The notes under the pieces were generated by a model. The model was not told the origin of the DNA, searched no databases, and saw nothing but the letters and a program-made list of their open reading frames with translations. Source: Treponema sp. UBA6988 (GTDB taxonomy: Bacteria; Spirochaetota; Spirochaetia; Treponematales; Treponemataceae). Taken from it: a stretch of 15,424 bases of DNA. The stretch spans positions 1 to 15,424 of the forward strand of contig DJYC01000031.1 in assembly GCA_002448445.1 (NCBI GenBank), written 5' to 3'. Below, piece by piece: positions 1 through 8,264 of this stretch. Positions within the stretch are counted from its first letter, which is position 1. Every line of letters starts with the position of its first letter. A program made the translations under genes and the position numbers.

Positions 1-408
1 GTCCTGAAAAATCATCTGCATTTTTGTAAGCTCATCGCGCTTAATTTTTTTTGTCTCGCCAAGTTTTTCCCTGTAGATTTTTTTCTGCTCGGAAATTATT
101 TTGGCACATTCGCTTTTGCTTATTTTTTTTGCCGCAAGGTCGCTTTTTGCCTGCTTAATATTTTCTTCAAAGTCAAGCTTGCCAACAGAAATAAGCTTTC
201 CGTTAAAAAATATTTGGCCGCCTGTAATATTGTAGAGCTTTATTATTGCCCTTCCGGTTGTAGTTTTTCCGCAGCCACTCTCCCCTACTATAGAAAACAC
301 TTCGCCTTTTTTTATTTCAAAGCTTACACCGTCCAGGGCACGAAAACTTCCACGATTAAAATACTGGCGCAAATTTTCAACGCGCAGCAAAGATTCTTTT
401 TCTTCCAT
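1..408 (-). CDS. oppF: Oligopeptide ABC transporter ATP-binding protein OppF (N-terminal part, cut by window edge)
   Basis: This is the second ATPase of the peptide importer, energising uptake from the cytoplasmic face. I translated 136 codons; the gene continues past the left edge. Walker A is at residues 42-49 (GESGCGKT), and the Q-loop (QMIFQD) falls at residues 131-136, the last visible ones. The spacing from the Walker A lysine (K48) to the Q-loop glutamine (Q135) is 87 residues; in AmiF/OppF proteins as I remember them it is about 45. Residues about 76-128 therefore include roughly 40 extra residues, rich in Lys and Glu and probably helical. The ATG overlaps the oppD stop by one base (TAATG), with AGGT about 9 bases upstream, so it is the last or near-last gene of the operon. 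Family assignment is firm from Walker A, the Q-loop and context; the signature and Walker B motifs lie outside the window. Confidence 0.9.
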   Translation of the reverse strand, partial: MEEKESLLRVENLRQYFNRGSFRALDGVSFEIKKGEVFSIVGESGCGKTTTGRAIIKLYNITGGQIFFNGKLISVGKLDFEENIKQAKSDLAAKKISKSECAKIISEQKKIYREKLGETKKIKRDELTKMQMIFQD

Positions 409-1754
409 TATCTTTTACCTCCGTCCGCATTGCGTCTTTCCTTCATTCTGGCAATTCTTTTTGCAAGAGTTTCCGGCAGCTCCACCTTTGGGGCATTGGG
501 GTGCAAAAGCCAGGTGGCCGCAGAATGACTTTCGCTTATCTTAAAAAGAGGAGGCTCCCTTTCAAAATCTATCTGCATGGCATACTTGTTGCGAGCAGCA
601 AAGGCATCTCCTTCCGGCGGGTAAATCATGTTGGGGGGAGTTCCCGGTATTGCTTCCAGCCTTCCGCTTGAATCCAAGTCCGGCATTGAACCAAGCAGGG
701 CCCAGGTATAGGGATGGGCCGGGCTGTAGAAAACATCGTCTACGCTTCCGGTCTCAACAATTTTTCCCGCATACATTACGGCAATCCTGTCTGCAACGTT
801 TGCAACAACACCCAAGTCGTGGGTAATAAAAATTACGCTCATTCCACGCTTCTTTTTTAATGAATTAATCAGCTCAAGAATCTGCGCCTGAATGGTAACG
901 TCCAAGGCTGTGGTTGGCTCGTCGCAAATAAGAAGGTCTGGGTTTGCGGCAATGGCAATTGCTATAACTATGCGCTGCCTCATTCCGCCGGAAAATTCAA
1001 AGGGGTACTGGTTGAACCTTTTTTCTCCGTCACTAATTCCAACTTCCGCCATTATCTTTAGGGCCTTTTCGTAAGCCATTTTTTTTGTAACGCAAAAGGT
1101 CGAGCGGCAAAGTGCATCGTTAAGCTCTTCAAATTCTTTTTGCAAAAGAAGATTTTTTGCAGGACTTAAGCATTCAGGAATTTTTACCTGCAGCTTGGCT
1201 TCCTCAAAATCGTAGGCTAAAGAAAGATTTTTGAATTGAATGGAATAATCTTTTTTTGCAAGCTTTACCGCTTTTTTTATTCCGGCAAGTTCTTTTTTGT
1301 AAGAATCATTTTTAGAAAGATTTTTTATGATAAGGCAAAGTTTTTTTTCTGCAAGCTTCTGCTTTCGCCTTCCGTTAAGAATTGCGGCTTCCGTCATCTG
1401 CGGGCCAATCTTTACGATAGGGTCAAGGGAAGACATAGGATCCTGGAAAATCATTGTAATCTTGTTTCCACGGATTTGATTAAAATCTTCCTCCGTAAAT
1501 TTTAGAAGGTCACGGTTCTCGTAAAAAATGCTTCCGCTTTCTATGATGGCATTGGGCGCTTCTATTCCAAGCATGGCTTTTGCTGTTACAGATTTTCCTG
1601 AACCGCTTTCTCCAACCAGGGCAAGGGTTTCGCCTTTTTTTAGGTCAAAGGAAATTCCCCGGACTGCGTGAACAATTCCCTTGTTGGTTCTAAAAGAAAC
1701 CGTCAGATTCCTTACGCTAAGGGCTACGTTGCCTGCATTAATGGATTCACTCAT
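408..1754 (-). CDS. oppD: Oligopeptide ABC transporter ATP-binding protein OppD (AmiE-like, with large internal insert)
   Basis: ATPase subunit of the peptide importer, 448 residues, complete. Walker A is GESGSGKS (48-55), Q-loop Q104, signature SGGMRQR (255-261), Walker B with DEPTTALD (278-285) and H-loop H312. The C-terminal oligopeptide-transporter extension follows from about residue 347 (HPYTW). The sequence resembles streptococcal AmiE closely through the ATPase core and tail. AmiE is about 355 residues; the excess lies mostly in one block, about residues 127-226, between the Q-loop and the signature, inside the helical subdomain. The block is Lys-rich and has no motif I recognise. The four cysteines that hold a 4Fe-4S cluster in many OppD/DppD tails are absent (GD, RN, ID and TW at those places), as in AmiE. 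The ATG sits inside the end of oppC (8-base overlap, ATGAGTGA), with GAGGGG 6 bases or so upstream. Confidence 0.95.
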   Translation of the reverse strand: MSESINAGNVALSVRNLTVSFRTNKGIVHAVRGISFDLKKGETLALVGESGSGKSVTAKAMLGIEAPNAIIESGSIFYENRDLLKFTEEDFNQIRGNKITMIFQDPMSSLDPIVKIGPQMTEAAILNGRRKQKLAEKKLCLIIKNLSKNDSYKKELAGIKKAVKLAKKDYSIQFKNLSLAYDFEEAKLQVKIPECLSPAKNLLLQKEFEELNDALCRSTFCVTKKMAYEKALKIMAEVGISDGEKRFNQYPFEFSGGMRQRIVIAIAIAANPDLLICDEPTTALDVTIQAQILELINSLKKKRGMSVIFITHDLGVVANVADRIAVMYAGKIVETGSVDDVFYSPAHPYTWALLGSMPDLDSSGRLEAIPGTPPNMIYPPEGDAFAARNKYAMQIDFEREPPLFKISESHSAATWLLHPNAPKVELPETLAKRIARMKERRNADGGKR

Positions 1755-3234
1755 TTTCTGCCCCCCTCAAAGACGGATTAAAGGCATCGCGCAAACCGTT
1801 TCCAAATTCGTTAAAGCAGACAAGCAGAATGGAAATGAATGCAGCCGGAAAGAAAACCGTATGCGGATATGTGCTAAGGGCATTCGTTGCACCGTTAAGC
1901 ATTGCGCCAACACTCGTTATCTTGTCCGAATCCAAATTAACAATGCCAAGGTATGTAAGTGACGCTTCGGAAAAGATTACGCCCGGTATGCTAAGTATGC
2001 TAACAGTAATTATAAATCCTATAGCGTTGGGAAGTATGTGGCGGAAGATAAGACGCGCATCACTTGCTCCCAAAGTGCGGCTTGCGTTAACATAGTCCTG
2101 TCCCTTAAAGCGGTAGAACTGGGCCCGCACCGTAGAAGAAATTCCTATCCAGCCATAAAAGATAAAGGCAAAGAAAAGTGCCGCTATTGGCCCAAGCTTT
2201 TTTGCAAGGTAGAGCTGGAAGAGAACCATCGTTACCTGGGTGGGCACCTGGTAAATAATGTCCTTAACGCGCTCAAAGATTATGTCAAAAGTTCCGCCGT
2301 AGTAGCCTTCAAGTGCGCCAACTATTATTCCTAAAAAAAGGTTTATCGCAGAAACAACAATTCCAAGGACTAGCGAAAGACGCGCACCGTATGCAAGACG
2401 GGTAAAAATGTCGTAACCCGAATTGTCCGTTCCAAAAAGATAGGAAGCGTAGCGGTTGTTTTTGTAGTAGAACCATTCGCTGTAGAGGACACGGGTCTCG
2501 TACTGCTCTCCGTTCATGCGGCTTGTGTAGTAGGAATAACCGTCTGCTGAATTTTCATCTTCCATAAAAATAGCCTTGGGCTTTCCTGTGGCGGCATTAT
2601 TGTTTGCAATCCCCTTGGGGTCGCTTTCAAACCAGGCATTCATGTCATTTTTGTAGGCAGGATTTTTTACAAGCTTCTGGTTTATCATTGGATAGAAAAG
2701 TTTTCTCTGGGTCTTCTTTTCCCATTCGCGGGCAGCCTCGTATTCATCTTTGGAAAGCAGCATCTTTACCCAGCCAACCTTGGCATAAGAGTCGAGTCTT
2801 ATTGAATACCACTTCTGCTTTCTCTTTGCAACATTGTGGATTTTCTCTCCGTAGAATTTTTTTACTGCTCCGGGAATATTGGAATAGTATTGGTATGTTG
2901 CGAGGTTCACTTCCGTCTTTTTGCAGCCGTCCCAAAAGCCAAGCTTTGCAAACAAAGGATTTTTTGGCAGGGCGTAAGAATAATATGGATCCTTGCTGTT
3001 AATTTTATATGGCGAAAGCAGGGGGCCAAAAATTGCGTACAAAAAAAGGCAGACTATTATAAAGAAGCACACGACTGAACCCTTGTTGGTAACAAAGCGA
3101 AGCATGGCATCCTTAAAGTAACCGGTGGGCTTTGTCTTTAGCGCAGTGTCTGTAAGCCTTTCTTCTTTTTGAACAAAAACAAATTTTTCCTTGGGAACGG
3201 ATTTGTATTCATCAGAATTAACGTCACAGTTCAT
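1747..3234 (-). CDS. oppC: Oligopeptide ABC transporter permease OppC with large extracytoplasmic insert
   Basis: Inner-membrane permease that pairs with OppB, 495 residues from the chosen ATG. TM1 is at about 54-74. The binding-protein-dependent transport domain begins with LFGTDNSGYD (266-275) and holds about five further membrane segments. The EAA coupling loop is around 384-403 (ASRTLGAS...FRHILPN). Ordinary OppC proteins are about 300 residues; here roughly 180 extra residues (about 80-262) lie between TM1 and the transport domain. They are rich in Tyr, Lys and Trp and should face the periplasm, where they could touch OppA. I chose the ATG at 3234 because GGAGG lies at 3246-3250, 11 bases upstream. 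A longer reading from 3270 would overlap oppB far more and has no such site. It overlaps oppB by 11 bases and oppD by 8, indicating translational coupling. Confidence 0.93.
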   Translation of the reverse strand: MNCDVNSDEYKSVPKEKFVFVQKEERLTDTALKTKPTGYFKDAMLRFVTNKGSVVCFFIIVCLFLYAIFGPLLSPYKINSKDPYYSYALPKNPLFAKLGFWDGCKKTEVNLATYQYYSNIPGAVKKFYGEKIHNVAKRKQKWYSIRLDSYAKVGWVKMLLSKDEYEAAREWEKKTQRKLFYPMINQKLVKNPAYKNDMNAWFESDPKGIANNNAATGKPKAIFMEDENSADGYSYYTSRMNGEQYETRVLYSEWFYYKNNRYASYLFGTDNSGYDIFTRLAYGARLSLVLGIVVSAINLFLGIIVGALEGYYGGTFDIIFERVKDIIYQVPTQVTMVLFQLYLAKKLGPIAALFFAFIFYGWIGISSTVRAQFYRFKGQDYVNASRTLGASDARLIFRHILPNAIGFIITVSILSIPGVIFSEASLTYLGIVNLDSDKITSVGAMLNGATNALSTYPHTVFFPAAFISILLVCFNEFGNGLRDAFNPSLRGAENE

Positions 3235-4192
3235 TAGACTTGTTTCCTCCCATGCGGATTCTAGGATCAATAAAACCGTAGCTAAGGTCGCTCACAATTC
3301 CTGCTGCAAGGCCAATTGCAACGTAGAACATGCTTATTGCCATAAAGACGCTGTAGTCGCGTACTGCAATTGACTGAACGTAAGTCTTTCCAATTCCCGG
3401 AACCGCAAAGATTTGTTCTATTATCATGGAGCCGCCAAGTATTCCAATAAAGTCTCCCAAGAAAGAGGGCATAAGGGGAACAAGTGAATTCCTTAGTGCA
3501 TGGCGTACGGTTGCCTGTCTTTTGGTAAGCCCTTTTGTGCGCGCAAGAAGCATGTACTCGCTTGTAAGCTGCTCGGTAAGCTCTGCACGGATAAGCCTCA
3601 TGTCTCCTGCAATCGGCCCAAAGGAAAGCGAAAGAACCGGAAGAATTGCGCTGTGGAACATTGCCCAGGTAAAATAATCATCGCCGCCCTTAAAAATAAG
3701 CGGACACCAGCCCAGCTTGTAGCCAATAAAATACTGGAGGATAAAGGCGTAGATAAAAGACGGAACAGAAATAAAAAACATAATCACAACCTGAATCACG
3801 TGGTCAGGCCATTTATTTTTGTTAACAGCCGCAACAATTCCAAAGGTAATACCAACAGGAAGCGAAAGCAGCACGGAAAAAACATTCACGTAAATTGTTG
3901 CCGGAAGTTTTGACGCAAGGTAGTGGGTAACAGGCTGCAAAAAAGTTCCCATGCTGGTACAAAAGCCCCAGTCCCACTTGGTAAAGACATTCCTAAGGAA
4001 TATGCCGTACTGAACCATTATGGGCTTGTTGTAGCCCCAGGCTTCCCTCATGTCCCGCAAGGCCTTGTCAAAGCCACCGGGAACTGCGGTTATGGGATTG
4101 GGCAAGAGGCGCACAAGCACAAAGAGCATGGTCATGATTATAAAAAGACTCACGAGCATGAGTATGATTCGCTTTATTACATATTTTAACAT
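3224..4192 (-). CDS. oppB: Oligopeptide ABC transporter permease OppB
   Basis: Inner-membrane permease of the peptide importer, 322 residues, close to the usual family length of about 306-320. The N-terminal membrane segment is at about 9-29, followed by a periplasmic loop and the transport domain from about residue 95. The EAA coupling loop is at 212-240 (EYMLLARTKGLTKRQA..., then RNSLVPL), and the typical C-terminal end DLSYGFIDPRIR is at 302-313. Unlike its partners it carries no evident insert. It starts 12 bases after the oppA stop. The upstream sequence GGGAAAAGG gives only a moderate ribosome-binding site, so coupling to oppA translation is likely. The codons for its last residues double as the ribosome-binding site of oppC. 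Confidence 0.95.
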   Translation of the reverse strand: MLKYVIKRIILMLVSLFIIMTMLFVLVRLLPNPITAVPGGFDKALRDMREAWGYNKPIMVQYGIFLRNVFTKWDWGFCTSMGTFLQPVTHYLASKLPATIYVNVFSVLLSLPVGITFGIVAAVNKNKWPDHVIQVVIMFFISVPSFIYAFILQYFIGYKLGWCPLIFKGGDDYFTWAMFHSAILPVLSLSFGPIAGDMRLIRAELTEQLTSEYMLLARTKGLTKRQATVRHALRNSLVPLMPSFLGDFIGILGGSMIIEQIFAVPGIGKTYVQSIAVRDYSVFMAISMFYVAIGLAAGIVSDLSYGFIDPRIRMGGNKSNEL

Positions 4193-4204
4193 GGCCTTTT
4201 CCCG

Positions 4205-6517
4205 CTAATACTTAAGCTGATAGTTGTTTTCCTTGCAATAGGAATCCCACTCTTCGTCATCCATGGTGTAGGTCATAAAGCGGATTCCTCCAAATCCAAC
4301 CAGCTGGTTTACGTAATGGTCGCAACCCTGAACTATGCGCTGGGAATCAAGCGAGGCTGAATTCATGTAGCGGACAGGAATCATATTGTAGTAGCCAAGC
4401 AATGCCTTTTCCACGGATGCAAGAATTGTATTCTTAACGGCAATCGGGGCAGCGGTATATTCTCCGTTGCACAAGGCCATGTACCATTCGTTGTAGGTCT
4501 TGGTATAATCTTTTCCTTCTATATTTATGCAAAGTGTTTCGCGCTCAGGATGGAAGCCGTATTCGTTCAGCGCAGCCGTATCGCAGTAGCACCAAAGGAT
4601 TCCGTATGGGTCAAAAGCGCCGCCTCCCCAGCCAGTCATTGCAAGGTCTACCTTTCCGCTCTTCATGTTGGCATAATAGTTTTCGTCAACAACGGCATTT
4701 ATAGTAACCTTGCCTTCAAGCGACGTTCCCTGTGTGGCAGAATTTATTGCTTCCTGAAGGAATGCAACCGTACGCTTGTTTATGTCGCTCTCTGAATAGA
4801 TGTGGTAGTCAATCTGAATTTTATCCGTAGCCTTTAGGTCACCTGCCGCAATAGCCGCATCGTATGCCTTTTGAAAACAGGATGCAGCCTCTTCCCTATT
4901 GTAACCGGTTATGTCTTCCACGGAAGAAGTGCCGTAGAATTCGCAGAGTGCTTTTTTTGCCTGTGGCGTGTCGCGGTAAAGAAGACCAGATTCAGGCTCT
5001 GCAACATACATGTAGTTTATAAGACCAAAGCCCGGGTCGCTTCCTATGGAAATTGTGTCCACGTATTTTTGCCTGTCTATGCAAAGGGATATTCCCTTGC
5101 GGAAGTCAAGGTAAGAAAGAATTGAGCGGTTAACGCCTGCCGTCTCTTCTGCCTTTAATGCCCTCTTGTCAATGTTAAAGCTGAACTTCCATGTGTAAGA
5201 CTGGGGTGCATCTTTTCTGTATTCACTGTTGCCGAATTTTTCCATGCGCACGGCATCAAGAGAAAGAACATCAAGCTTTCCCTGAAGGAAGAGGTTTGTA
5301 AGCGTTTCCAAGTCCGTAATGAACTGAATGTCGTAACCCGTAGTCTGGTACTGTTCCTTGTGCCTGCCGTCCGTCCAGCCGTACCAGTTTTCGTTCTTTT
5401 CCAGATGAATGTATTTGTCCGCCTGGAATTCCGTAATCTTGTATGGGCCGCATGATGCAGACTTTTCTGCGGAAGTACAGTAGGAAGTTTTTACAATGTC
5501 GCCTGTCTTCTGCTTGTTTGCCTCGTACAAATCCTCGCGCACAAGGGATATGGAAGATGATGCGTAATAGAACATAAAGGGTGTAAGCTGCCTGTTAAGG
5601 ATAAGCGTAAATGTATAGTCGTCATTCTTTACAAAGCCAACATTTTCCCAGGGCATTGGCGGATTTTCCTTTCTTACAAAACAAAATTCCTTGTAGGCAA
5701 CAGGACGCTTGTCCCCGCAATTTGCAGCAACCTTCTGCAAGACTTTCTTAACTTCGGGAGTAAGCTTTGCGTAGGATGAATTTCCTGCTGCAGAAGAAAG
5801 CTTGGGATACAGGTCACTTCCTCCGTCTGCAAAATATTCCGGATTGGTTGAATAGATGTTGGCAAGAGCAGAGTTAAAAAATACGCACTTGGCGGTAAGG
5901 CTTATGTACATTTCTGAATCATCACAAGGAAGATAGGCCTGCTTTTTTGCATCGGTGCAAACATTTTCCCAAGAAACAGTGCCGTCGTAATAGGCCTTTG
6001 CGTTGGCAAGGGGAAGCCCGTCCTGGTAAAAAGAATTTGCCCTGTAGTTTTTCATTTCGGGATTAAGGAACTGCTTTAAGGTATATTCGTAAGTTCCAGC
6101 GTCAATGGGACTTCCATTGTCCCACTTGGCATTTTTTATAAGGGAAATCTTCCAAGCCCAGCCGGAAGTCGCATCGGACGGAACTCCATAAGGCTCCTTG
6201 CCTGCATATTCAGCGGTTACGTCCACAGGGGAAGATTCCGCCATCTCAGGAACAATATCGTAACCGTTCTGGGCTTCGTTCATCACAAAATCGTAGAGCG
6301 AAGAATTCGTAAGCGAAATTATCGTAGCCTCATCACCAAGGCTATAGTCTGTAGGGTTCCAGGTCTGGGGAACGCTGCTGTAGGCATGGTAGGTGTACCT
6401 CTTTCCAGATGCACCCTTCCCCTTTCCCGAGCAGCCCAAAAGCGCAAGAGAAAAAATCACGGCAAAGGCAAGGCAAAAGAGCTTGCTGCCACTTGGAAAA
6501 TTCATTTTTGAATTCAT
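4205..6517 (-). CDS. oppA: Oligopeptide-binding lipoprotein OppA (SBP_bac_5 family)
   Basis: Extracytoplasmic substrate-binding protein that delivers peptides to OppB/OppC, 770 residues from the chosen start. The N-terminus has a basic stretch, a hydrophobic segment (about 13-27) and a lipobox ending at Cys29 (ALLGC), so it should be lipidated and membrane-anchored. The lipobox has Leu at -2, a relaxed form common in spirochaetes. The mature part reads as a family 5 solute-binding protein. It is longer than E. coli OppA (about 540) and pneumococcal AmiA (about 660). Two in-frame starts share the bases ATGAATTC: one at 6541, overlapping the ligase stop, and one at 6517. I chose 6517 because GGGAGG (6523-6528) lies 5 bases upstream of it. 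The bound ligand cannot be read from the sequence; peptides are the default for the family. Confidence 0.93.
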   Translation of the reverse strand: MNSKMNFPSGSKLFCLAFAVIFSLALLGCSGKGKGASGKRYTYHAYSSVPQTWNPTDYSLGDEATIISLTNSSLYDFVMNEAQNGYDIVPEMAESSPVDVTAEYAGKEPYGVPSDATSGWAWKISLIKNAKWDNGSPIDAGTYEYTLKQFLNPEMKNYRANSFYQDGLPLANAKAYYDGTVSWENVCTDAKKQAYLPCDDSEMYISLTAKCVFFNSALANIYSTNPEYFADGGSDLYPKLSSAAGNSSYAKLTPEVKKVLQKVAANCGDKRPVAYKEFCFVRKENPPMPWENVGFVKNDDYTFTLILNRQLTPFMFYYASSSISLVREDLYEANKQKTGDIVKTSYCTSAEKSASCGPYKITEFQADKYIHLEKNENWYGWTDGRHKEQYQTTGYDIQFITDLETLTNLFLQGKLDVLSLDAVRMEKFGNSEYRKDAPQSYTWKFSFNIDKRALKAEETAGVNRSILSYLDFRKGISLCIDRQKYVDTISIGSDPGFGLINYMYVAEPESGLLYRDTPQAKKALCEFYGTSSVEDITGYNREEAASCFQKAYDAAIAAGDLKATDKIQIDYHIYSESDINKRTVAFLQEAINSATQGTSLEGKVTINAVVDENYYANMKSGKVDLAMTGWGGGAFDPYGILWCYCDTAALNEYGFHPERETLCINIEGKDYTKTYNEWYMALCNGEYTAAPIAVKNTILASVEKALLGYYNMIPVRYMNSASLDSQRIVQGCDHYVNQLVGFGGIRFMTYTMDDEEWDSYCKENNYQLKY

Positions 6518-6522
6518 AAAAT

Positions 6523-6528
6523 CCTCCC
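6523..6528 (-). promoter_or_regulatory. Ribosome-binding site that decides the oppA start
   Basis: GGGAGG lies 5 bases upstream of the ATG at 6517. The alternative ATG at 6541 has only AAGGAA directly abutting it within the ligase gene, so the downstream ATG is preferred. Confidence 0.8.
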
Positions 6529-6537
6529 GATAAGAAT

Positions 6538-8193
6538 TCATTTCCTTAATATTCCTAATTTTAAATCACTTTCAGCGCGTTCCATAAGAGCGTGGTGAAT
6601 CTTCTTCCCTGTTGCAGTATAGGGAAGGGAATCAACAATCGCAAAGTAACGCGGCCTTTTGTATTTAGAAAGCATTGGACTTTCCAAGCAAAAAAGCCCA
6701 AGTTCATCCGTAGAAAGAGAGGGGTCTTTTGGCACAACATAAGCACAAACAGCCTGCCCCCTTAGCCTGTCATAAACGGCGGTAACTGCACAGTCCTTTA
6801 CCTTGGGGTTCTGCATAATGGCTTCCTCTATCTGGGAAGGATAGATGTTCTCGCCGGAAACAATAATCATGTTGTCCTTGCGTCCCTTTACGCTAACATG
6901 GAAGTTTTCGTCCCAAGTGCCAACGTCTCCTGTGTACATCCAGCCCTTGTAGAATTTTTCACTTTCCATCTCTGGGTTATTGTAATACGAATAGGTTGTT
7001 TTTTCCGGGCAAAAAATAATTATCTCGCCTTCAGATGAATTGTCATGCAAAACCGTATCGTCTGGTTCTGCCTTGCGGCCGTCATAAATCTTTACCACCC
7101 TCACTTCATCGTCTATGCAGCTTCCACCGGCAGAACCTGCTGCTTGGGGTAAATCGCATGGCCTAAGAAATGAATTCCAGAAGGTCTCGGTTGTACCGTA
7201 GCCGTTAAAGATGTTTTTGGTAAGCACATCCATAAAGCGCCTGCATCCCGTCTTGGAAAGAGGAGCCCCCATTGCAATGATTCCCTTTAGCAAAGAAAGG
7301 TTTCTTGGGTTTCTTTTCTGAACCCGGCAAAGCATCTCCAGGTTGGCAGGAGCACCCATCAAAAAAGTAATGCCGTATTTTTCCACCCAGTCAAGAACAT
7401 TGGCCGGCTGGAACCTTCGCATAACAACAAGGGCCGCCCCGCAATACAAGGAAGGGCAAAGGCCACCGCTGTGGCAGCCGCCCCTGTGGAACCAGGGAGT
7501 CATGTTAAGGGTAACGTCGCTAAAAGACATGGGGTACTGCATTATAACGTCATGGGCAGAAAGAACCTCGTTTATGTCATTCAGGGGAACAAATTTTGGC
7601 ATTGCGGTAGTTCCGCTGGTGCAAAGGCGCAAAACCTCATCGTAAATATGCGGGCGGAAAGTTACCTTTGGCTCAGAAGAAGGCTTACCCCTTACAAAAT
7701 CCTCGTAGCTGGCATGGCCCAGCGGAAGAGCAATTCCTTCTATATTATCTGCCAGAATAAAAAGCTTTGGCTTATGCTTGCACAGGCTAAGAGCGTCCAA
7801 AATTACCTGGCAAACATTCGCAGAATATATTATGGCCTTGGGCTTGTTCTGGTCTATTACAAGGGCCATCTCCCCCGCGGCAAGGTTAAAGTTTGCGGCA
7901 AGAAGAATGCAGCCAATCTTTCTGGGTGCAAGGTATGACAAAACAAAGGCAGGGGAATTTCTAAGGGCAGCCATTACAAGGTCATCTTTACCTAATCCAA
8001 AGTCTAAAAGGGCATTTGCAAAGCGGTTTGATTCTGCCTCAAGCTCTCCGTATGTCCAAGTAAGGTTCTGCTCCGGGTCTATAAGGGCAGTCCTCTGCGA
8101 AAACCTTCTTGCGTTGCGGCGGAATCCATTCAGCCAGGTGTATTCGTGTTCAAAAGCATCTATAAACCTTGAATCGTCATAAGTGCGTGCCAT
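6538..8193 (-). CDS. AMP-binding acyl-CoA ligase-like enzyme (class I adenylate-forming), first gene of the opp operon
   Basis: Enzyme that activates a carboxylate with ATP to an acyl-adenylate and then probably passes it to CoA; 551 residues. Motifs run in canonical order: phosphate loop TSGTTAMPK (192-200), YGTTE (332-336), YTGD (420-423), GRKDNMIIVSGENIYPSQIE (437-456) and the C-terminal TATGK with the likely catalytic Lys530. The loop has Ala where TSGTTGxPK enzymes usually have Gly. It resembles medium/long-chain fatty-acid CoA ligases most, but the substrate is unknown. I chose the ATG at 8193 because a strong promoter ends 7 bases upstream of it and nothing conserved lies before it; a longer reading from 8268 would run through that promoter. 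It ends 20 bases before oppA, so it is co-transcribed with the transporter. Confidence 0.9.
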   Translation of the reverse strand: MARTYDDSRFIDAFEHEYTWLNGFRRNARRFSQRTALIDPEQNLTWTYGELEAESNRFANALLDFGLGKDDLVMAALRNSPAFVLSYLAPRKIGCILLAANFNLAAGEMALVIDQNKPKAIIYSANVCQVILDALSLCKHKPKLFILADNIEGIALPLGHASYEDFVRGKPSSEPKVTFRPHIYDEVLRLCTSGTTAMPKFVPLNDINEVLSAHDVIMQYPMSFSDVTLNMTPWFHRGGCHSGGLCPSLYCGAALVVMRRFQPANVLDWVEKYGITFLMGAPANLEMLCRVQKRNPRNLSLLKGIIAMGAPLSKTGCRRFMDVLTKNIFNGYGTTETFWNSFLRPCDLPQAAGSAGGSCIDDEVRVVKIYDGRKAEPDDTVLHDNSSEGEIIIFCPEKTTYSYYNNPEMESEKFYKGWMYTGDVGTWDENFHVSVKGRKDNMIIVSGENIYPSQIEEAIMQNPKVKDCAVTAVYDRLRGQAVCAYVVPKDPSLSTDELGLFCLESPMLSKYKRPRYFAIVDSLPYTATGKKIHHALMERAESDLKLGILRK

Positions 8194-8200
8194 TCTTAAA

Positions 8201-8229
8201 TTTATATCAAAACGTAGCCTTATTTTCAA
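8201..8229 (-). promoter_or_regulatory. Sigma70-type promoter of the ligase-opp operon, leaderless
   Basis: Reading leftward, -35 TTGAAA (8229-8224), a 17-base spacer and -10 TATAAA (8206-8201). The ATG of the ligase begins 7 bases after the -10 box, so the expected transcription start is at or next to the A of ATG. No Shine-Dalgarno sequence could be included in such a transcript. Confidence 0.7.
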
Positions 8230-8264
8230 GACAGAATTTCTGGACGGTAGCCTACTTTGCTCTA

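Noticed and set aside
7471..7938. 155-residue open frame opposite the ligase
   Set aside because: Antisense to conserved ligase motifs; no start site or family similarity.
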